Shown: positions 36,641 through 50,800 of the stretch, piece after piece
Layout: the number at the start of each line of letters is the position of its first letter
How positions within the stretch are numbered: position 1 is the first letter of the stretch
NCBI RefSeq assembly: GCF_022539505.1
Contig: NC_061512.1
Span: 253,906,510 to 253,970,509, forward strand
Direction: 5' to 3'
Source of the DNA: Lolium rigidum
Taxonomy: Eukaryota; Streptophyta; Magnoliopsida; Poales; Poaceae
Length of the DNA stretch: 64,000 nucleotides
The notes under the pieces: model-generated
What the model was told of the DNA's origin: nothing
The model's database searches: none
Seen by the model: the letters and a program-made list of their open reading frames with translations, nothing else
Made by a program: the position numbers and the translations under genes

Positions 36641-39344
36641 ATGGCGGAAGGCACTCCGGTCAAGTACGAGGATCTGCCTGATGAGCTCAAGAAGAAACAT
36701 GACGAGATCAAGGCAACCCTCGAAGCCGAACTCATCGGCTCATTCCACCGAACCCGCTCCCATGGCGTCAGGTGGAAGGGTTTCACACCTGAAGGCGCAC
36801 TCGATGGAGTGGACCTGTCCGCCCCGTCAGAAGAACGCACCGGGTCGGCTGCGGCGAGGAAATCAACTACATGGTGGCTCATTCGCTGCACCGCCACTCG
36901 AGAGCCCGGTGAACACTTTGGAGCGTGTCGCTCCGCGCGTGGTCCGAGAAATCATGAGCCACCGGTATTCTCCGTCGGGACCAGCTGCGGGGACTTTCAA
37001 AGGAGAGATGCCACTCCAGCCCCAGCCGTTCGCATGCGCAGCACCGGAACTGCCGAACTCATCGGCATACGTCGTCTACAAGATTGGTGGTGATCCTAGC
37101 GACTACCAATTCCTACCCGAGGCACCCAAGGAGATCCCGTACGGATACGCGTGCGCATACGTACCAGACTGCAACACCTGGGCACTCTCGAACCGAGGCT
37201 GCAACATCGGGGGCCTCCGGAACGGCGAGGAGGAACGTCGGGAGCCGATCCCGAGAAGCAAACGTGGCTAGCTAAGTACGCCACTCCGACAACCCTCCAC
37301 AGCCCAGCTCCTGCAGTTGGCTTAGAACCGGAAAAGCAAGCATGGCTGGTTAAGTATGCCACCCCGGCGAATCTTCGGGGTTCGACACCTTCGGCCATCA
37401 CGGCGGATCAGATTTGTGCAATCCTGAAAGATCAGTTCGGCATGATGCCGAAAAGGAAGACGTTCGGCTACACCAAGCCGTACCCCAACGACTACGAACT
37501 GATCCCGCTACCAACCAAATATCGGCTCCCGGACTTCACAAAGTTTAGTGGATCAGATGGTTCCAGCTCCATCGAGCATGTGAGCCGATATTTGGCACAG
37601 CTGGGCACGATCTCAGCATCAGACAAGTTGCGTGTGAGGTTCTTCGCACAGTCCCTCACAGGGATCGGCTTTCGGGTGGTACACATCGGCTGCCACCGAA
37701 CTCCATCCGGACTTGGAAGCGGTTGGAAGAGCGGTTCCATGAGCGAGTATCACTCGGAGGCTTCCGATGTTGGTATTGCCGATCTAGCACAAGTACGACG
37801 AAGCGCGGGGAGACGGTGTCGAGAATACGTCCGGCGCTTCGGGACCATTAGGAACCGATGCTTTTCGGCTCATGTAAGTGAAAAAGAAGCGATCGAGTTG
37901 GCGGTGGTGGGTCTCTCATCATCGATTAAGGACGTGGCCTCCCAAGCGAGACTACCCTTCATTGGCGCACATGGTGCGAAGGCTGTCGACATATGAGCGG
38001 CGCCACCCGGATGTTTACCGGGACAAATTCAAGCGTGCGGTGACCCTGGTTGAGGCGGACGAGGATGAAGGTGCTGCGGGAGATCGAGAGGTAGCGATGG
38101 CTGAATGGACTCGAGCGACAGGCCCCGTGACCTGCAAATGGGTGAAGCCACAAGGCCCTCCAAAAGGGTTCGACTTCGACGTGACCAAGACCGAGCAGAT
38201 TTTTGATCTCTTACTCACGGAGAAGCATATAAAGGTACCCGAAGGCCACAAGATCCCCACGGTGCAAGAGCTGAACGGAAAGCCATACTGCAAGTGGCAT
38301 AACACGTTTATCCACACCACCAACGACTGCAGGGTGTGGCGGCAGCAGATCCAAATGGCGATAGAAAACGGACGGTTGATTTTCAACCAATACGCCATGA
38401 AGGTCGACACACACCCCTTCCCCGCCGTAAACATGGTGGAGTATACTTACCATGGAGGGTGCCAGCCGGATTTCCCGTGCAATATCAACATGGTAGGACC
38501 GGGACACCACTCTGGTAAGGACGGAGATGAGGGCAGCTGCTCTCATAGCAAAGATACAGAGGAAGCCGCTCCACGCGATCGGCTCCGCCAAGACGGCAAG
38601 CGCTACGTCACAGAGGGAGAGGTGAAAAACATAAGGTATCAACGACCTCTCTCTGATCACCTCCTCAACAAGTATGTGAGTCAGTATGACCAACGCCGGT
38701 GATACAACGGCGATGATGAAGAGGATCGTCTGGCTAGGGACGACAGGAGACGTCGTCGGCATGATCGTGATGAGGAGGAGCACGAGCGCCGTGCCAAGGA
38801 CAAGTTGGGGGTGCGAGTCGACGAGGATAGGCACGGACCTGTCCCTTCTTCGGACACTGCCGGGATTCGGGAATGAGCCGATTGCCCACAATCGGCAACC
38901 GCGCGAATGCAACCGGAAGAAGAAGGAGACAGCCAACGTGTCCGTGTTCAAGCGCCTAGGGCCTCTCCCGCCACAAAGCAACGCGCGGAGTCCCCTCGGT
39001 TGAAAGATCTCGAAGATTCGGAAGACGAGGGAGAAGAAGAAGACGGTACCACCGGCCAAGGTGGTGCCCCGATGGACTCAGCCGTTCCCGGAAGCGCGAG
39101 GGTTCAGCGATTGCGCGGCCTGGAGGAAGCCGAAAGGTTATACTTGCATACATTGAGGAAGGCAAGGCCCGATCGGCCGCGAAGGTTCGGCGAACCTTGG
39201 ATGAAGAGGGTCGTCCACGGAAAATGGAGTGGCGCCCCAAGCAAAGGAAAGCCGATGATGAAACATCGGCTGGCACAAACATGGTGCTCGTTCTTCCGAC
39301 GAAGCTTAGTGCTCCACGATTATACGATGCACTCAAGGTGGACG
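36641..39344 (+). pseudogene. B2 gag, frame-broken and interrupted by B3
   Basis: ATG 36641 opens MAEGTPVKYEDLPDELKKKH. The capsid core lies at about 37500-37740 and the zinc-knuckle-like YCKWHNTFIHTTNDC near 38287-38330. A readable frame ends at PRLYDALKVD before the B3 insertion at 39345; the last codons lie at 59734-59822. Breaks include one at 36854-36857, where CGAG replaces the CAG codon kept in B3. Same role as B1 gag. Confidence 0.85.
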
Positions 39345-39540
39345 TGTTGACGTCAGAAACCCACTGGCGGGCAGAGACGGGCAACACCGTAGAGCCGGGA
39401 ACAACTAGGGCTGCGGCTGGCCCTAGTCCCTCTGAGCGACGGCCCGCAAAGCCTCCTGGTCGCACGCACCGATGTTTATCACAAGGGCGTGCCACCTGAC
39501 CTATACCTGGTCAGGAAGGTGTGGATGATGCCTCGCTTAG
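39345..39540 (-). repeat. B3 3' LTR, left fragment
   Basis: Matches 58569-58766 and is cut by element D after CTTAG (39536-39540). Confidence 0.9.
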
Positions 39541-40099
39541 TGTTGTGGGTATACTTCATAGGTGTACCATCGACAGTGCCTAGATCCGGCAAGCCCGGGT
39601 GGCCCACAGACGGTGATGAGGCATGTGGCCCATCGGGCGGCCCGATTCTTGTTGATCATGAAGGAAGAAGTCCAGCCCGGGATCGGCGGCCGGATCCGTA
39701 CCGACATAGGAGTAACCCGGATCCATGGAGGCCCATGAGGATCCCGGATCCAGTACGACGTATATGGAAGGCGGATCCGTGACGTGCACGGCAAGATATT
39801 GTACCGTAGATAGTCTATCTGTAATCCGGCTAGGACTCTCCATGTAAACCCTAGATCCGTGCGCCTTTATAAGCCGGATCCCGGGAGCCCTAGAGGCACG
39901 ACAACAACTCATTGTAACAACGCGAAAGCGCCCCAGATAATTCCGGACAAGCGGCGGTAGGCCACTGTCATCGTGCGGGTGTTCGAAGGCTGGGTAACTC
40001 GCGTACCACCGTCCCGTGTGCACTCCGCCCTATGGCCCCTACTTCTTCTCCCCCTCGTGAGGATCCCTCCTCCGAGGTACCGTCGATTAGGCAACGACG
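39541..40099 (+). repeat. Element D 5' LTR
   Basis: 559 bp, starting TGTTGTGGGTATAC, with TATA-like CTTTATAAG at 39865-39873. The terminal CA reads CG here (40098-40099) but CA in the 3' LTR. The primer-binding site follows at 40102-40119. Confidence 0.9.
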
Positions 40100-40154
40100 G
40101 TTGGCGCCCACCGTGGGGCTGCGGCGTACGGGGCGGAGCCGGGAGGGTTCCGCC

Positions 40155-43100
40155 ATGGGAAGCTACGACGACACCATCGGCGTAGGGCGTGTCCTTTACG
40201 CCGGAAATCTGCCGATCGTCCCTCCGGATGAGTGTTGGATTCCGGCTAAAACCGACCCCATCAAGCTCTCCATCGTCCCGGTTGGCGGCATACACATCTT
40301 CATCGGGGAAACCGTCGATTCCGAGCGGAAACCCACTGGTAAGTAGCGGCCGACGCGACCGCCGCCGAGCAGGACGCGGTCGCGAAGATCCGATCCGAGA
40401 CGTCTGGAACTTCCTAGCGAAGATTCCGCCTTAGATGCGGAAATTTCAAAACCCACCCAATCCGCCCACGAGCGAGGAAACAAAGGTGGAAGACCAATGC
40501 GGATCCGCCTGGGTCTCCCGGGTGTTAGAGAAGCAAAGGTGTCACTTCGTACACTTCTTGGCCCATACCGCCGGAACCGCCCCTCAAGAGGTCGGAGCTG
40601 GTCCCGGCAGGAAGAGGCACGGAAAACGGCGCAGATCCGGATCAGGCTCAGCCTGTCGGAGAAAACGAAGCTCCGGTTGAAGAGTCGATCTTGGGCAATC
40701 TGAGCCCAATTTCCGGAGACACCCCGTCCATGGAATCTGATGACTTCGTTCGCAAGTTGGAGGAGTATGGTCTCGGCGACCAGCCTGAAGTCAACTCCGC
40801 CCAGCCGAAGCAGGTTCTCGCAACGGTAGCAGCGCTGGGACAAACCGGATCCGGAGACCAAGTCAGCCAATCCGAACCATCCCAACAAGGATCTCCAATG
40901 TCTCGGGTGCGACCCCAAAGGGATTCTCCTTCGGAGGAAATCACGTCGGCGGAAGAGGTGGCCGCGCGAGCGGTTCTTAACACACCTATAACTCCGGGCC
41001 ACGCCGCGGATCTGGAGGCTCTAGAAACCGCCGGAAAGGAGATGCTGGCCACGGCCAAGAAGGCTCGCCGACGCCGAAGCTGCATTAAAGATAGGAAGGG
41101 CAGATCATGCGGCCTGGCTGGAAAACTCGACGAGACGGGACCGCGAGATTACTAACACACTCGAGCACGTCAAGAGCATGAGGGCTGAGTGGGAAGTAAA
41201 GATGACCTACGCGCGGGCGGAGGCTGATCGTATTGTCGGAGAAGCAATTCCGCCTCGCGGGATAGCCTTCAACACGCCGCGGTTCACCGGCCGCTGGAAA
41301 CTCCAAAGGACAACATGCTGAAAGCGGCGGAATTGCTTGAAGAAAAAGGACGAAGAAGTTGATATCAACCATCTCCGCACACTTGTCGCTTCGGCAATGC
41401 GGCGGCGAGCAAGGCAGATACTTCGCGCAGGTTGGAATCCAATCCGGATAACTGTGTATCTACCGCGCAGAAGGACGCCCACGCCGATCGGCATCCCGAC
41501 GATGAATCACACACCGGATCCTCAGAGCGTAGAAGAAGGGCCAGGGAACACCCAAATCCGATCCCCGTCCCATCACAGACGCCCCCGTCGGATCCAAGAA
41601 AGGGAAAGGACGCGATGTACTCCGGACGAGACAGATACCGCAACCCCTCTCCTCCGCCCAACGGTTACCGCGACCCCCTCGCCGCCGTAGTCCGGCCCGG
41701 AAACACCGAGGCCCATAGGGCACGGTGCGATTGTTATCCGCGACGAGCGTGCTGCCAAGGAACAGAAACGAGGAGCGCTCGCCGGAACCTCGCCGGAATC
41801 GGAACAATGTTCGTGAGCCGAGCCTAGGAGGAGTCGGAATGAAGACCGCGGCCCAGAACCTCGCCGGAACCGCGATCCGGAACCTCGTCGGAGCCGCGAC
41901 CCGAGCCTCGTCGGAGCCGTGACCGGAGCCTCGCCGGAATGACCGGGGCAGCCGGCGCCAAGGCGAAGGCAGCCACGAAGCCGGAGTCGGCACCGGGAAG
42001 GTCGTGGAGACTCGGATGGCGGAAGCAAGAAGTCGGACCGCCCACCTCGCGGGTCTCCCTCACCACCACCTAGCGGTGGCGGCGGAGGTGGAGGCGGAGG
42101 CAATGGCGGAGATCTCGCTCGCGCTCAAAGTCTCCCGCCACGGCTCACGCGACGCACGGGACCGCCTCAACGAGTACGGAGCCGGCTACATTGGTCCGAA
42201 GTGCTTTGGCGGAATGATTCGAGAGGAACCAAAGCCAAGGAGCTCCCTCAAGCTACCGGAAATGCGAAGCATTATGATGGCACCGAAAGGCCGGATACCT
42301 GGATTGAGGACTACTACAATGCAGTAACCTTTGCCGGAGGAACCCCTAATATCGCTTGCCGCATGCTCCAGTTGTACCTTGTAGGACCAGCCCGGATCTG
42401 GCTCAGTGACCTCGAGAAAAACTCTATCTTTTGCTGGTTCGACCTGAAGACCGCTTTTGAGAAACACTTCAGGGGCACCTACAAAAGACCTGCCACAGCA
42501 AGCGACTTACAAGCTTGTATCCAGAAGAAGGGAGAAACCTCAAGAAACTTCCTCACACGATGGTTGGCATGCGAGAACGAGTGCGAAAACGTCGATCACA
42601 CCACTGCCATGTACGCCTTTATTGGTGGACTGCGGAGAGGAGGATTGGCTGAGGCATAAGCTTACATGTTTGGCTAACGCCAACAAGCGACTTTGGATGA
42701 GATGATCTCCATCGCCGGTGATCACTGCTGCCGCCGATGACGACGCGGGCGGTGACATCGCAGCTACGGCAATCCCCGCACCGAGCGAAGAAGAACCGTG
42801 ATAACGGTAGCAACAGCGGCCACAAACGCAAAAACCACGATGACCGAGAAGAGTGGCGGATCCGAGATGGTCGCCATGGCGTTCCAACGCGGAGGTTCGG
42901 GGAGGCGGAAGAGGACGCGGCCGTGGAGGCGGAGCCGGCGGGGGTCGACGGCATGGCACCGAGGTCACCGGCGGCGGATCCCGCGCCCGCAAACCTACGA
43001 GGAGTACGAGAGACATGCCTTGCCCGGCCCACTTGGATCCGGCTACGGGGAAGTCCACTCATACCAACCGCAGCTGCAAGTGGGTCAACGACCTCAAGAA

Positions 43101-43250
43101 CGACCGGAGGCGGGATACAAGCGAGCCGGAAGCACCGCCCACGCGGCAAAGGAGGCAAGGGCAAGAACAAGGACAAGGAGGAGGACGGTTCCGAGGCGAT
43201 GGACGAGGATGATAACTCGCCGGATCCCAAAGCCGGATCCGCGAGGAAAA
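40155..43250 (+). pseudogene. Element D gag, frame-broken
   Basis: ATG 40155 opens MGSYDDTIGVGRVLYAG. A stop follows at about 40344, and coding-like stretches continue at 40691-41155 and 42004-42660. The capsid core at about 42230-42600 reads NAKHYDGTERPDTWIEDYYN, LYLVGPARIWLSDL and FDLKTAFEKHF, matching the Tat gag type of element E. A zinc-knuckle-like CPAHLDPATGKSTHTNRSC lies near 43020-43077. Many frame changes. Expected role: particle formation and RNA packaging. Confidence 0.75.
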
Positions 43251-43329
43251 TCCAACCCCTTCGAGAAAAAGAGCGTGGGGGCTTACCACACCTTCCTCGG
43301 AACCCCCACGGTCACGTGCTACAAAATCA

Positions 43330-43850
43330 GCTACCCGGTTCACGAACGCCACGATTCCGAGGCGTGCCGCGATATGTCGAGTGGTCGGAAGTTCCGTGCA
43401 CATTTGACGGGGGGATCATCCCGCCTTCGTGCCAAAGAATACTACGCCTTGGTTGTGAGTCCCCGCATAGACGGGTATGACTTCTCCAAGTGCCTCATGG
43501 ATGGCGGAGCCGGCTTGAACATCATGTACCTGGAGACTGCGGAGCGGATGAACCTCACCAAGGAACAGCTCAAACACGGCACCGCCGAGTTTCACGGCGT
43601 GGTTCCGGGTAAGAAGGCAAACTCCCTCGGCGGCATCACACTTCCCGTGGCTTTCGGCGATGTTCATAATTTCCGTGAAGAGAAGATCACGTTCGAAGTT
43701 GTGCCCTTCAAGAGCTCCTACCATGTCATCTTCGGCGAGGCCCACCTACCACAAGTTCCACGCAAGGGCGTGCTATATCTACAACAAGCTCAAGATGCCG
43801 GGTCCCAATGGTATGATCACCATAGCCGGAGACTACAAGAAGGCGCATGA
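43330..43850 (+). pseudogene. Element D aspartic protease
   Basis: The end of a 350-codon frame carries YYALVVSPRIDGYDFSKCLM, then DGGAGLNIMY at about 43500-43530 (catalytic Asp region; the usual DTG/DSG/DNG reads DGG), FHGVVPG and YHVIFGE. It corresponds in order to the protease of E. The frame is lost at the end and reappears as RT near 44100. Confidence 0.7.
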
Positions 43851-44099
43851 GTGCGAGTTGGGCGAAGCCGCCTTCGCAGAGTACTGTCATATCCGGAGAA
43901 GAGGCCGAAAGGCTACGGGGCCGCGGTGGATCCGGCGAGATGCGGACCACCAAGAAGCGAGATCTCCGAGCGAGAAAACCTCTTTCAAGCCCGCGATAGA
44001 AACCAAGAAGCACGACCTCATTCCGGGTGACTCTTCCAAGCAGGTTTCGGTCGGGGCCAACATGGACCCCAAATAGGAAAGCGCGCTCGTCGAGTTCCT

Positions 44100-47000
44100 C
44101 CGCGCTAACATGGATATCTTCGCATGGCAACCTTCGACATGTCCGGAGTACCTAGGGAACTCGCAGAGCACTACCTCAACATAAATCCGGGGCTAAACCG
44201 GTGAAGCAAGCTATGCGACGCTTTGGAGATAAGAAGCGCCGCGCCATAGGAATGGAACTAGCAAAGTTACTAGAAGCGGGTTTTGTAATAGAAGTTATCC
44301 ACACTGATTGGGTCGCGAATCCCGTCCTTGTACCCAAAAAGAACAACGAAATACTAAGAATGTGCATCGATTACTGCGGCTTGAACAAACATTGCCCGAA
44401 GGATCCGTTTCCCCGCCGCGCATTGACCAAGTCATTGATTCGACGGCGGGGCGGAACTTCTGTGTTTTCTTGATGCGTATTCCGGGTACCATCAGATCCG
44501 GATGAAGGAATCCGACCAAAAGGCGACTTCATTCATTACCCCGTTTGGTACTTACTGCTATGTTACTATGCATTTTGGTTTGAAAAACGCAGGTGCTACT
44601 TACCAATGTACGATGCAGCGGTGCCTGAAGGACCAAATAGGCCGGAACGTGCACGCTTACGTCGACGACATCGCGGTCATGACCCGGAAAGGATCCGACT
44701 TGATCAGCGACCTCACGAAACCTTCGACAACCTCCGCGAGTACAAGATGATGTTGAATCCGCTAAAGTGCGTCTTTGGCGTACCCAGTAGGAAAACTCCT
44801 TGGCTTCATAGTCTCTCACGGAGGCATTGAGGTGAACCCGGAAAAGATCAAGGCAATCCTGTGCATCAAACGACCAACTTGTCTCAAAGATGTGCAACGA
44901 CTAGCTCGGTTGCGTCGCGGCAATCAGCGAGGTTTGTTAGCCGTCTTGGCGAGAAGGCGCTACCTGCTGTACAAGCTGCTGAAGAAAACGAGACAAATTT
45001 ATGCAGGGACGATGCGGCTCTTCGTGGGTTGAAGGAAATACTTACCTCCCCACCTATCTTGGCAGCCCAGCGAGTCGAGCCAATGCTCCTTTATCGGCGG
45101 CTACCAACAAGGTCGTCGACCTCGTCATCGTGGTGGAGCGAAAGAAAGAAGGTCATGAATATGACGTACGGAGACCTGTCTACTACATTAGCGAGGTGCT
45201 TGACGAGTCAAAGCAAAGATACCCTCACTTTCGGAAGCTAGCTTATGGAGTTTTCCTAGGCAGCCGGAAGCTGAGACACTACTTCCGGGAGCACCCGATA
45301 ACGAGTTGTGAGCAAAGCCCCGCTGTCAGCAATTCTCAACAACGGCGACGCAACGGGACGAACGGCTAAATGGGGCATCGAATTATCCGCCTTCGACATC
45401 GCTTACAAGCCAAGGACTGCGGTCAAATCCCAAGTCTTGGCAGATTTCGTTGCGAGATTGGACGAAGCTCCGGATGCAAGTCCGGAGCCGGAACCAGAAA
45501 CATGGGTCATGCACTTCGACGGATCCAAGCGGCATCAAGGCTCGGGAGCCGGAGTCACCACTGAAGTCCCCTACTGGGAGAAGAGCTGCGGTATGTTCGC
45601 GAGATCCACTTCGAAGCTACAAATAACATGGCGGAATATGAGGCTCTACTACACGGATTGCGCATCGCTAAGGAAATAGGGATCAAGCACATCATTTGTT
45701 GCGGAGATTCCGACCTGGTGGCACAGCAAGTAGCCGGAACCTGGAACGCCAGAAATTCCGTCATGGCGGCCTACAGAGACGAAGTTGACGAGATCGCCAA
45801 GAGCTTCCTCGGATACGAAGTCAAGTACGTCGAAGAGACGACAATACAGCGGCAGATATGCTATCCAAGCTCGGATCCGGCAGAAAGCCAATTCCGCCTG
45901 GAATTTTCCTAGAGCATCTCCGGATACCCTCGGTGAAAGGCGCTAACCCGGAAAACCCAGAAGTGGCAGTATCTCCGGCTAAAGAGGTGTTGGCCACCAT
46001 TCCGGCTTGGACACAGCCTTTCCTGGACTACCTCATCAATCAGAAGTTGCCGGAGGACGAGGTCCTCGCGCGCCGGATCATCGGACGAGCACGATCCTAC
46101 ACAATCGTTGATGGACAGCTCTACAAACGAAGCGCAACGGGGGTATTTCTCAAATGCGTCTCTAATCAAGATGGCATTGAAATCCTCGAGAGAGATCCAC
46201 GCGGGGGATTGCGGGCACCATGCCGCTCCCGGGTCACTCGTTGCAAAAGCTTTTCGGCTAGGCTTTTATTGGCTCACAACTAAAGAAGATGTCGATAAGA
46301 TAGTCAAGACACTGCAGAGGTTGTCGGTACTACGCTACTCAACCAAACGCTCCGGCCCAAGAGGCTGAAGACCATACCTATCACCTGGCCATTTGCGGTG
46401 CAGGGGCTCGATATGGTTGGTAAGTTAAAAAGATCATCTCCTGGTGGTTGTGAGTACCTCCTGGTCGTTGTTGACAAGTTCGGCAAGTGGATCGAGGCCA
46501 AGCCGGTGAGAAAAGCCGACGGTGCTACGGCACTAAAATTTGTCATCGGCCTCGTAATGAGATTCGGCATCCCACACGGCATAATCACGGATAATGGCAC
46601 AAACTTCGCTCGGGGAGAATTGAAGGATTCTTGTGAAACTATGGGGATTCGATTGGACCTTGCATCCGTGGCTCACCCACAATCCAATGGTCAAGTCGAA
46701 AGAGCTAACGGTCTAATATTATCGAGGAATCAAGCCACGCCTCGAAGAACCGCTGCGACGAGCAGCCGGAGCTTGGGCCGACGAGCTGGACCGCTGTTTT
46801 GTGGAGTTTGCGAACTACCCCTAACGGGTCAACGGGGTTTACCCCTTTCTTCCTGGTATACGGATCCGAAGGCTGTGATTCCCTCCGACATCATCCATGA
46901 TTCACCGCGAGTTTCCGCCTATAACGATGAAACAGTGACGAGGCCGGACAGCTATACGTGGACCCGATCGAAGAAGCTCGGAACCTAGGCGACCGGCGCT

Positions 47001-47309
47001 CCGCCATCTACCGGCGAAGCTCCGACGCTATCACGGTCGTCGAGTTCGGAAACGCTCCTTCATGGCCGGAGACACTGGTCCTCCGCCTTCGGCGAGATGA
47101 AAGACCATAAGCTGCAATCTCCATGGGAAGGACCCTTTGTCGTTAGCAAAGTGCTTCATAATGGATCGTACTACCTTGTCGATTTCCGCGAGGCGAGGGA
47201 TAGACACGCTAGCGGCGCCGGAACGCATAGCGTGAGGATCCGGATGACATCTACGATGAAACGAGATCGCCCTTGGAATATCGCACGGCTACGTCCTTTC
47301 TACACTTAG
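44100..47309 (+). pseudogene. Element D pol: RT, two RNase H domains, integrase, frame-broken
   Basis: RT: TDWVANPVLVPKKNNE (about 44300), RMCIDYCGLNKHCPKDPF, FGLKNAGATYQ, and catalytic YVDD at 44658-44669. Gypsy RNase H at about 45010-45410 (RPVYYISEVLDESKQRYPHF). A second, archaeal/plant-type RNase H at about 45510-45900 (MHFDGSK, CGDSDLV). Integrase at about 46190-47309 with GLDMVGK, ITDNGTNFARGE and NGQVERANG as the D, D, E positions. The C-terminus ends ARLRPFYT at 47309. At least six frame breaks, so this copy probably cannot make a working enzyme unless some breaks are sequencing errors. Confidence 0.87.
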
Positions 47310-47892
47310 CATATTTTCCGAGTTACAAACTACTGTAATAGTTATACATGATCAATGAAATAAAGCTTATGGTTCACTCTTTGAGTCTTTTACCTCCTTT
47401 ACTTGTTCATTTTAGATCGTGTATGTTTTTTACGACTAAAACCGCGAGTTGGATGTTTTCCGCCTAGGCGTGTATAAAAGTTGTGATTTCTAAAATCGTC
47501 CTTTAGGACGTAAGCTTAAGTTTTACGATTAAGTGGTTATCTGTTGCGAACTCGTGGATTCCTAGTAGCGATTTCCGGCACCTATGCTGAGGGGCTTGTT
47601 TCAGCGGTTATGGACGGATTGCCATTGGGCTTCGTCGCCGGCGGCGACGTCTCCGGCTAAGGTTTTCCGGCTCGCGGAAGGTCAAGCGGGCAAGCGGAGA
47701 ATAACGAGATCAGCACTTGCTTTCCGACAAAAAGCGAAACATGCACATAATATTAAACGGATAGCGGGATAAGTTTTTCCGCCCCATGCATATATCGTTT
47801 CGTTCCTAGCTACTTAAGAATTTAAAGTTTCATTACAAACCCTCGGCTGGGGCCAAAATGATGCATTGTTTTTCCCGCGAGGAATAAAAGTT
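47310..47892. other. Convergent gap between pol and the antisense gene of element D
   Basis: No gene seen. An AATAAAG polyadenylation-like site lies near 47357. Pol (plus) and the antisense gene (minus) both end here. Confidence 0.45.
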
Positions 47893-50800
47893 CTCATTCC
47901 CCCTTAGCCGGAGAAGTCTTGCCCTCTGGATCTTGTTCCTTGGCGCCTTCGGCCGGAGAAGACACATCTTCTTCACTTTCTTTTTCGAAGCGACGGCGCT
48001 GGTCTTGGGTTCCTCTTGGGGAGTTTCCTTGGAGCTGGTCCGGGTAAATTGGGTTCCGGATTCCGCGAGGTCGCGCCTTGGCAGCAAGCTCTTTACGAAG
48101 TTCAGCTTCTAGAGGCTCGTCGAGCGGGGAGGACGATCTTGTCGTAGAATTCCTCGTGCCGGATCCTACGCGCGATACGGGTGTCGTAGCCGCTCACCTG
48201 CATCCGATAGCGCGTTGACATCCGCATCCGGAGGAACGCCGTGGTCACTTCATCAAGATCAAGATCCGGAGTATGTGCTAGACACATGGTTAAGGCCATT
48301 GCAGACTGCGCCTCGGGCTGAGGATGCTTGCGGATCTGTCACCGAGTTCCGGCGGGATATCCATCTTCACGATAAGTTTCGGACGTCGCAAGTGCGGCTC
48401 CTCTTGATGGATAAGTTGTAACATATCTTGCGGGAGGCGGAGATAAGATCTTTGCGGTCATCGCACTGCAAGTTGAAGAAGGTCGTCACGTGGGTACAAA
48501 TTCGGCGCTCTTCCGAGTACCCAAGCGGCTCGCATAAAACGGTGAGGATATAAGCATACGGTTTTGAGCATAAAGTAAAACGTCGGAACAAATATCTGGG
48601 CAAGGTGCTAGTATTGGTACCCATGATGTTCTCATTGAGCAAGTCCCGGTCTTTGTTCCGCCGTCCTCATAAATTTCCGGAGTCCATCAATCTCTTTCTG
48701 CTGCCTCTTGATGGTCTCGCTATCGGCATTCTTTTTTAGCACCGGCTCGCCCTTTTCCACTGGCATGCTCGGAGTTTTTCTCCGCCGGCTGCTTTCGGCT
48801 TGCTCCCTCTTAAGTTCCGCCTCCTTTAGCTTCGTCTCCAATTCTTGGTACGAGGAGCGCGGGGTTCTCAAGTTCGGTTGAGGCTGTAGCAAGGGAAGAG
48901 GATGCGCCTATAATGGTATAAGTTAATAATAAGTTCAAAGTCGGAAATTGGTTAATGAAGAAGAAGGCGGAAACCAACCTTGGGCGTCCGCCAGTTGTTT
49001 AGCCAATTCGCTTTTTCATCCTTCGAGAGTCCGGATATTCTCCGCTGACTCGGAGTAACGCGGCGCTGCAAGGCAATGTTCTTGTGCGGCTCGTAGTGCG
49101 GCGCTGTTGTTCTCTGTAAATTTTAAATAGTGCGGGAGTAAAAATTCCGCCTGTAACGAGTGGTTTCTCTTAAAGCATCATTGCCGGAACCTTTCCGCCA
49201 TGATGCTTGGGAGCTACTTGGTTCATTCTAAAAAACTTTCCCGGAAGTAATCTTTCTCTAAGCATCTAAGCGCTAACTACTTTTTCGAGTTTCCTCTTAC
49301 ATACTTGGGGGCCTGCGGGAGTACCTTTTGCTTGCGAGATGAGTTGGTCGCGAAGCTGGCCAACATTTTTCTTGAAGTCTTGAATTTCCGACGTCACTGG
49401 AATCGAGGCTTCCCCCGAGGCATTGTTCGGCATGGCGTTAAGCGAGGTCTTGTTGAAGCTCCCACTTTTCCGCCTCGGTCGGCTTGTTGAAAAATTTAGT
49501 GGCGTAGGCCTTTGGGGTGGAAGTGATGTCGGCCGGATCTCCAAAGTTCTTCGGAAAAACGACCATGTCGCCGGCACCTTCTCCGGCTTTCTCGAGAAGA
49601 AGTTACTTCCACCTCTCCTTGTACTTGTTTTCCCGCCTCCTCTTGGGCTGGGCCTTTGGCCTTAGGATCTTCATCGCCCACATTCTCGCTGCTAACCGGA
49701 ATTATTTACGGTGGAGTGTTTGCGGCGAGTGGGGGAGATGGATCCGCTGAGGGGCGACGGTTGGGGAGTTGGGTGGGTGACGCTTGGTGGAGCCGGGGTA
49801 GAGGGACCAATAGCCGGAGATTTCTTCATATATTTAGTGATGGGCTCTTGGCTGGTGGTCCGCGTGGCAGTGACTTTCGGATTCCTGCGAACAAGTGAAA
49901 GGGTTTAGACAAGAGATAATTTCGTTAAGTTAAAATCGCATCATGACTTGGAAACTTACGGGGCGCCGGGGATGATGGGGCGCGTGCCTTGGCCGGCCGT
50001 CGAAAGCATCCTTATGCGTGCACGCTCCGCTTTCCTTGAGTCTAGCGGAGGTGGTTTTACCGTCTTCGGTCTCTTGGCGGAGGCCTCGCCGCTAGCTCCG
50101 GCTTCAGAGCCGGAAGCCTTGGCGTGGGGACGCTTTGTAGGACGAGGGGCCGCCTTGCGAGGTGCCTGTTCCTCTTCCTCCTCATCGTCATCCGGAACCT
50201 CCTCCGCCGTGTCTTCGGTGACGGGGACGCGGAGAATGGCGCGAAAGTCTTCCTCCGCCAAAGCGTTGAGCTGGAAGGAGGATGGATAAAAGCTAAGTTA
50301 AAACATCTAAAAACTTGTGAAGTTTGAAGCACTCAAAAGGAGCAAAGCTTACCGGAGGGCATTGGTCGTTTGTAAAGATGTCTTTGGTCAGTTCCGGGAC
50401 TTGTTGGCCCCTCGGAATCTTCACCAGTGTCTTGATCCTTCTTTTCAGAGAATCGGCCGGAAGGTCATGGCGGGTTACTCGGAGAAGATCATCCGCCCCG
50501 GTATAGGCGCACATATAGCGTAGAGGCTGGATTCTCCGAGAAAACCAGCTGAGTGTGAGCTGGGCTCCGGTTAGTCCGTCGTGGACTAGCCGGGGAGATT
50601 CTCCGCGCAGCCTTCTCCGGAGTGGGGTGCGGGCGGCGAAGGGACGAAGCTCCGGCTTGCAAGCTCTTCGGAGGTTCGTTGACAAAGCGGGGGAGGCCTT
50701 CATGGACCTTCGGAGCCGAGGCGTTCCTCTCATAAAACCATCCGGCGTTCCGGTACCGGACGGATTCGTGTGAGTCATGAGGAGGGTACATGCGACTAGG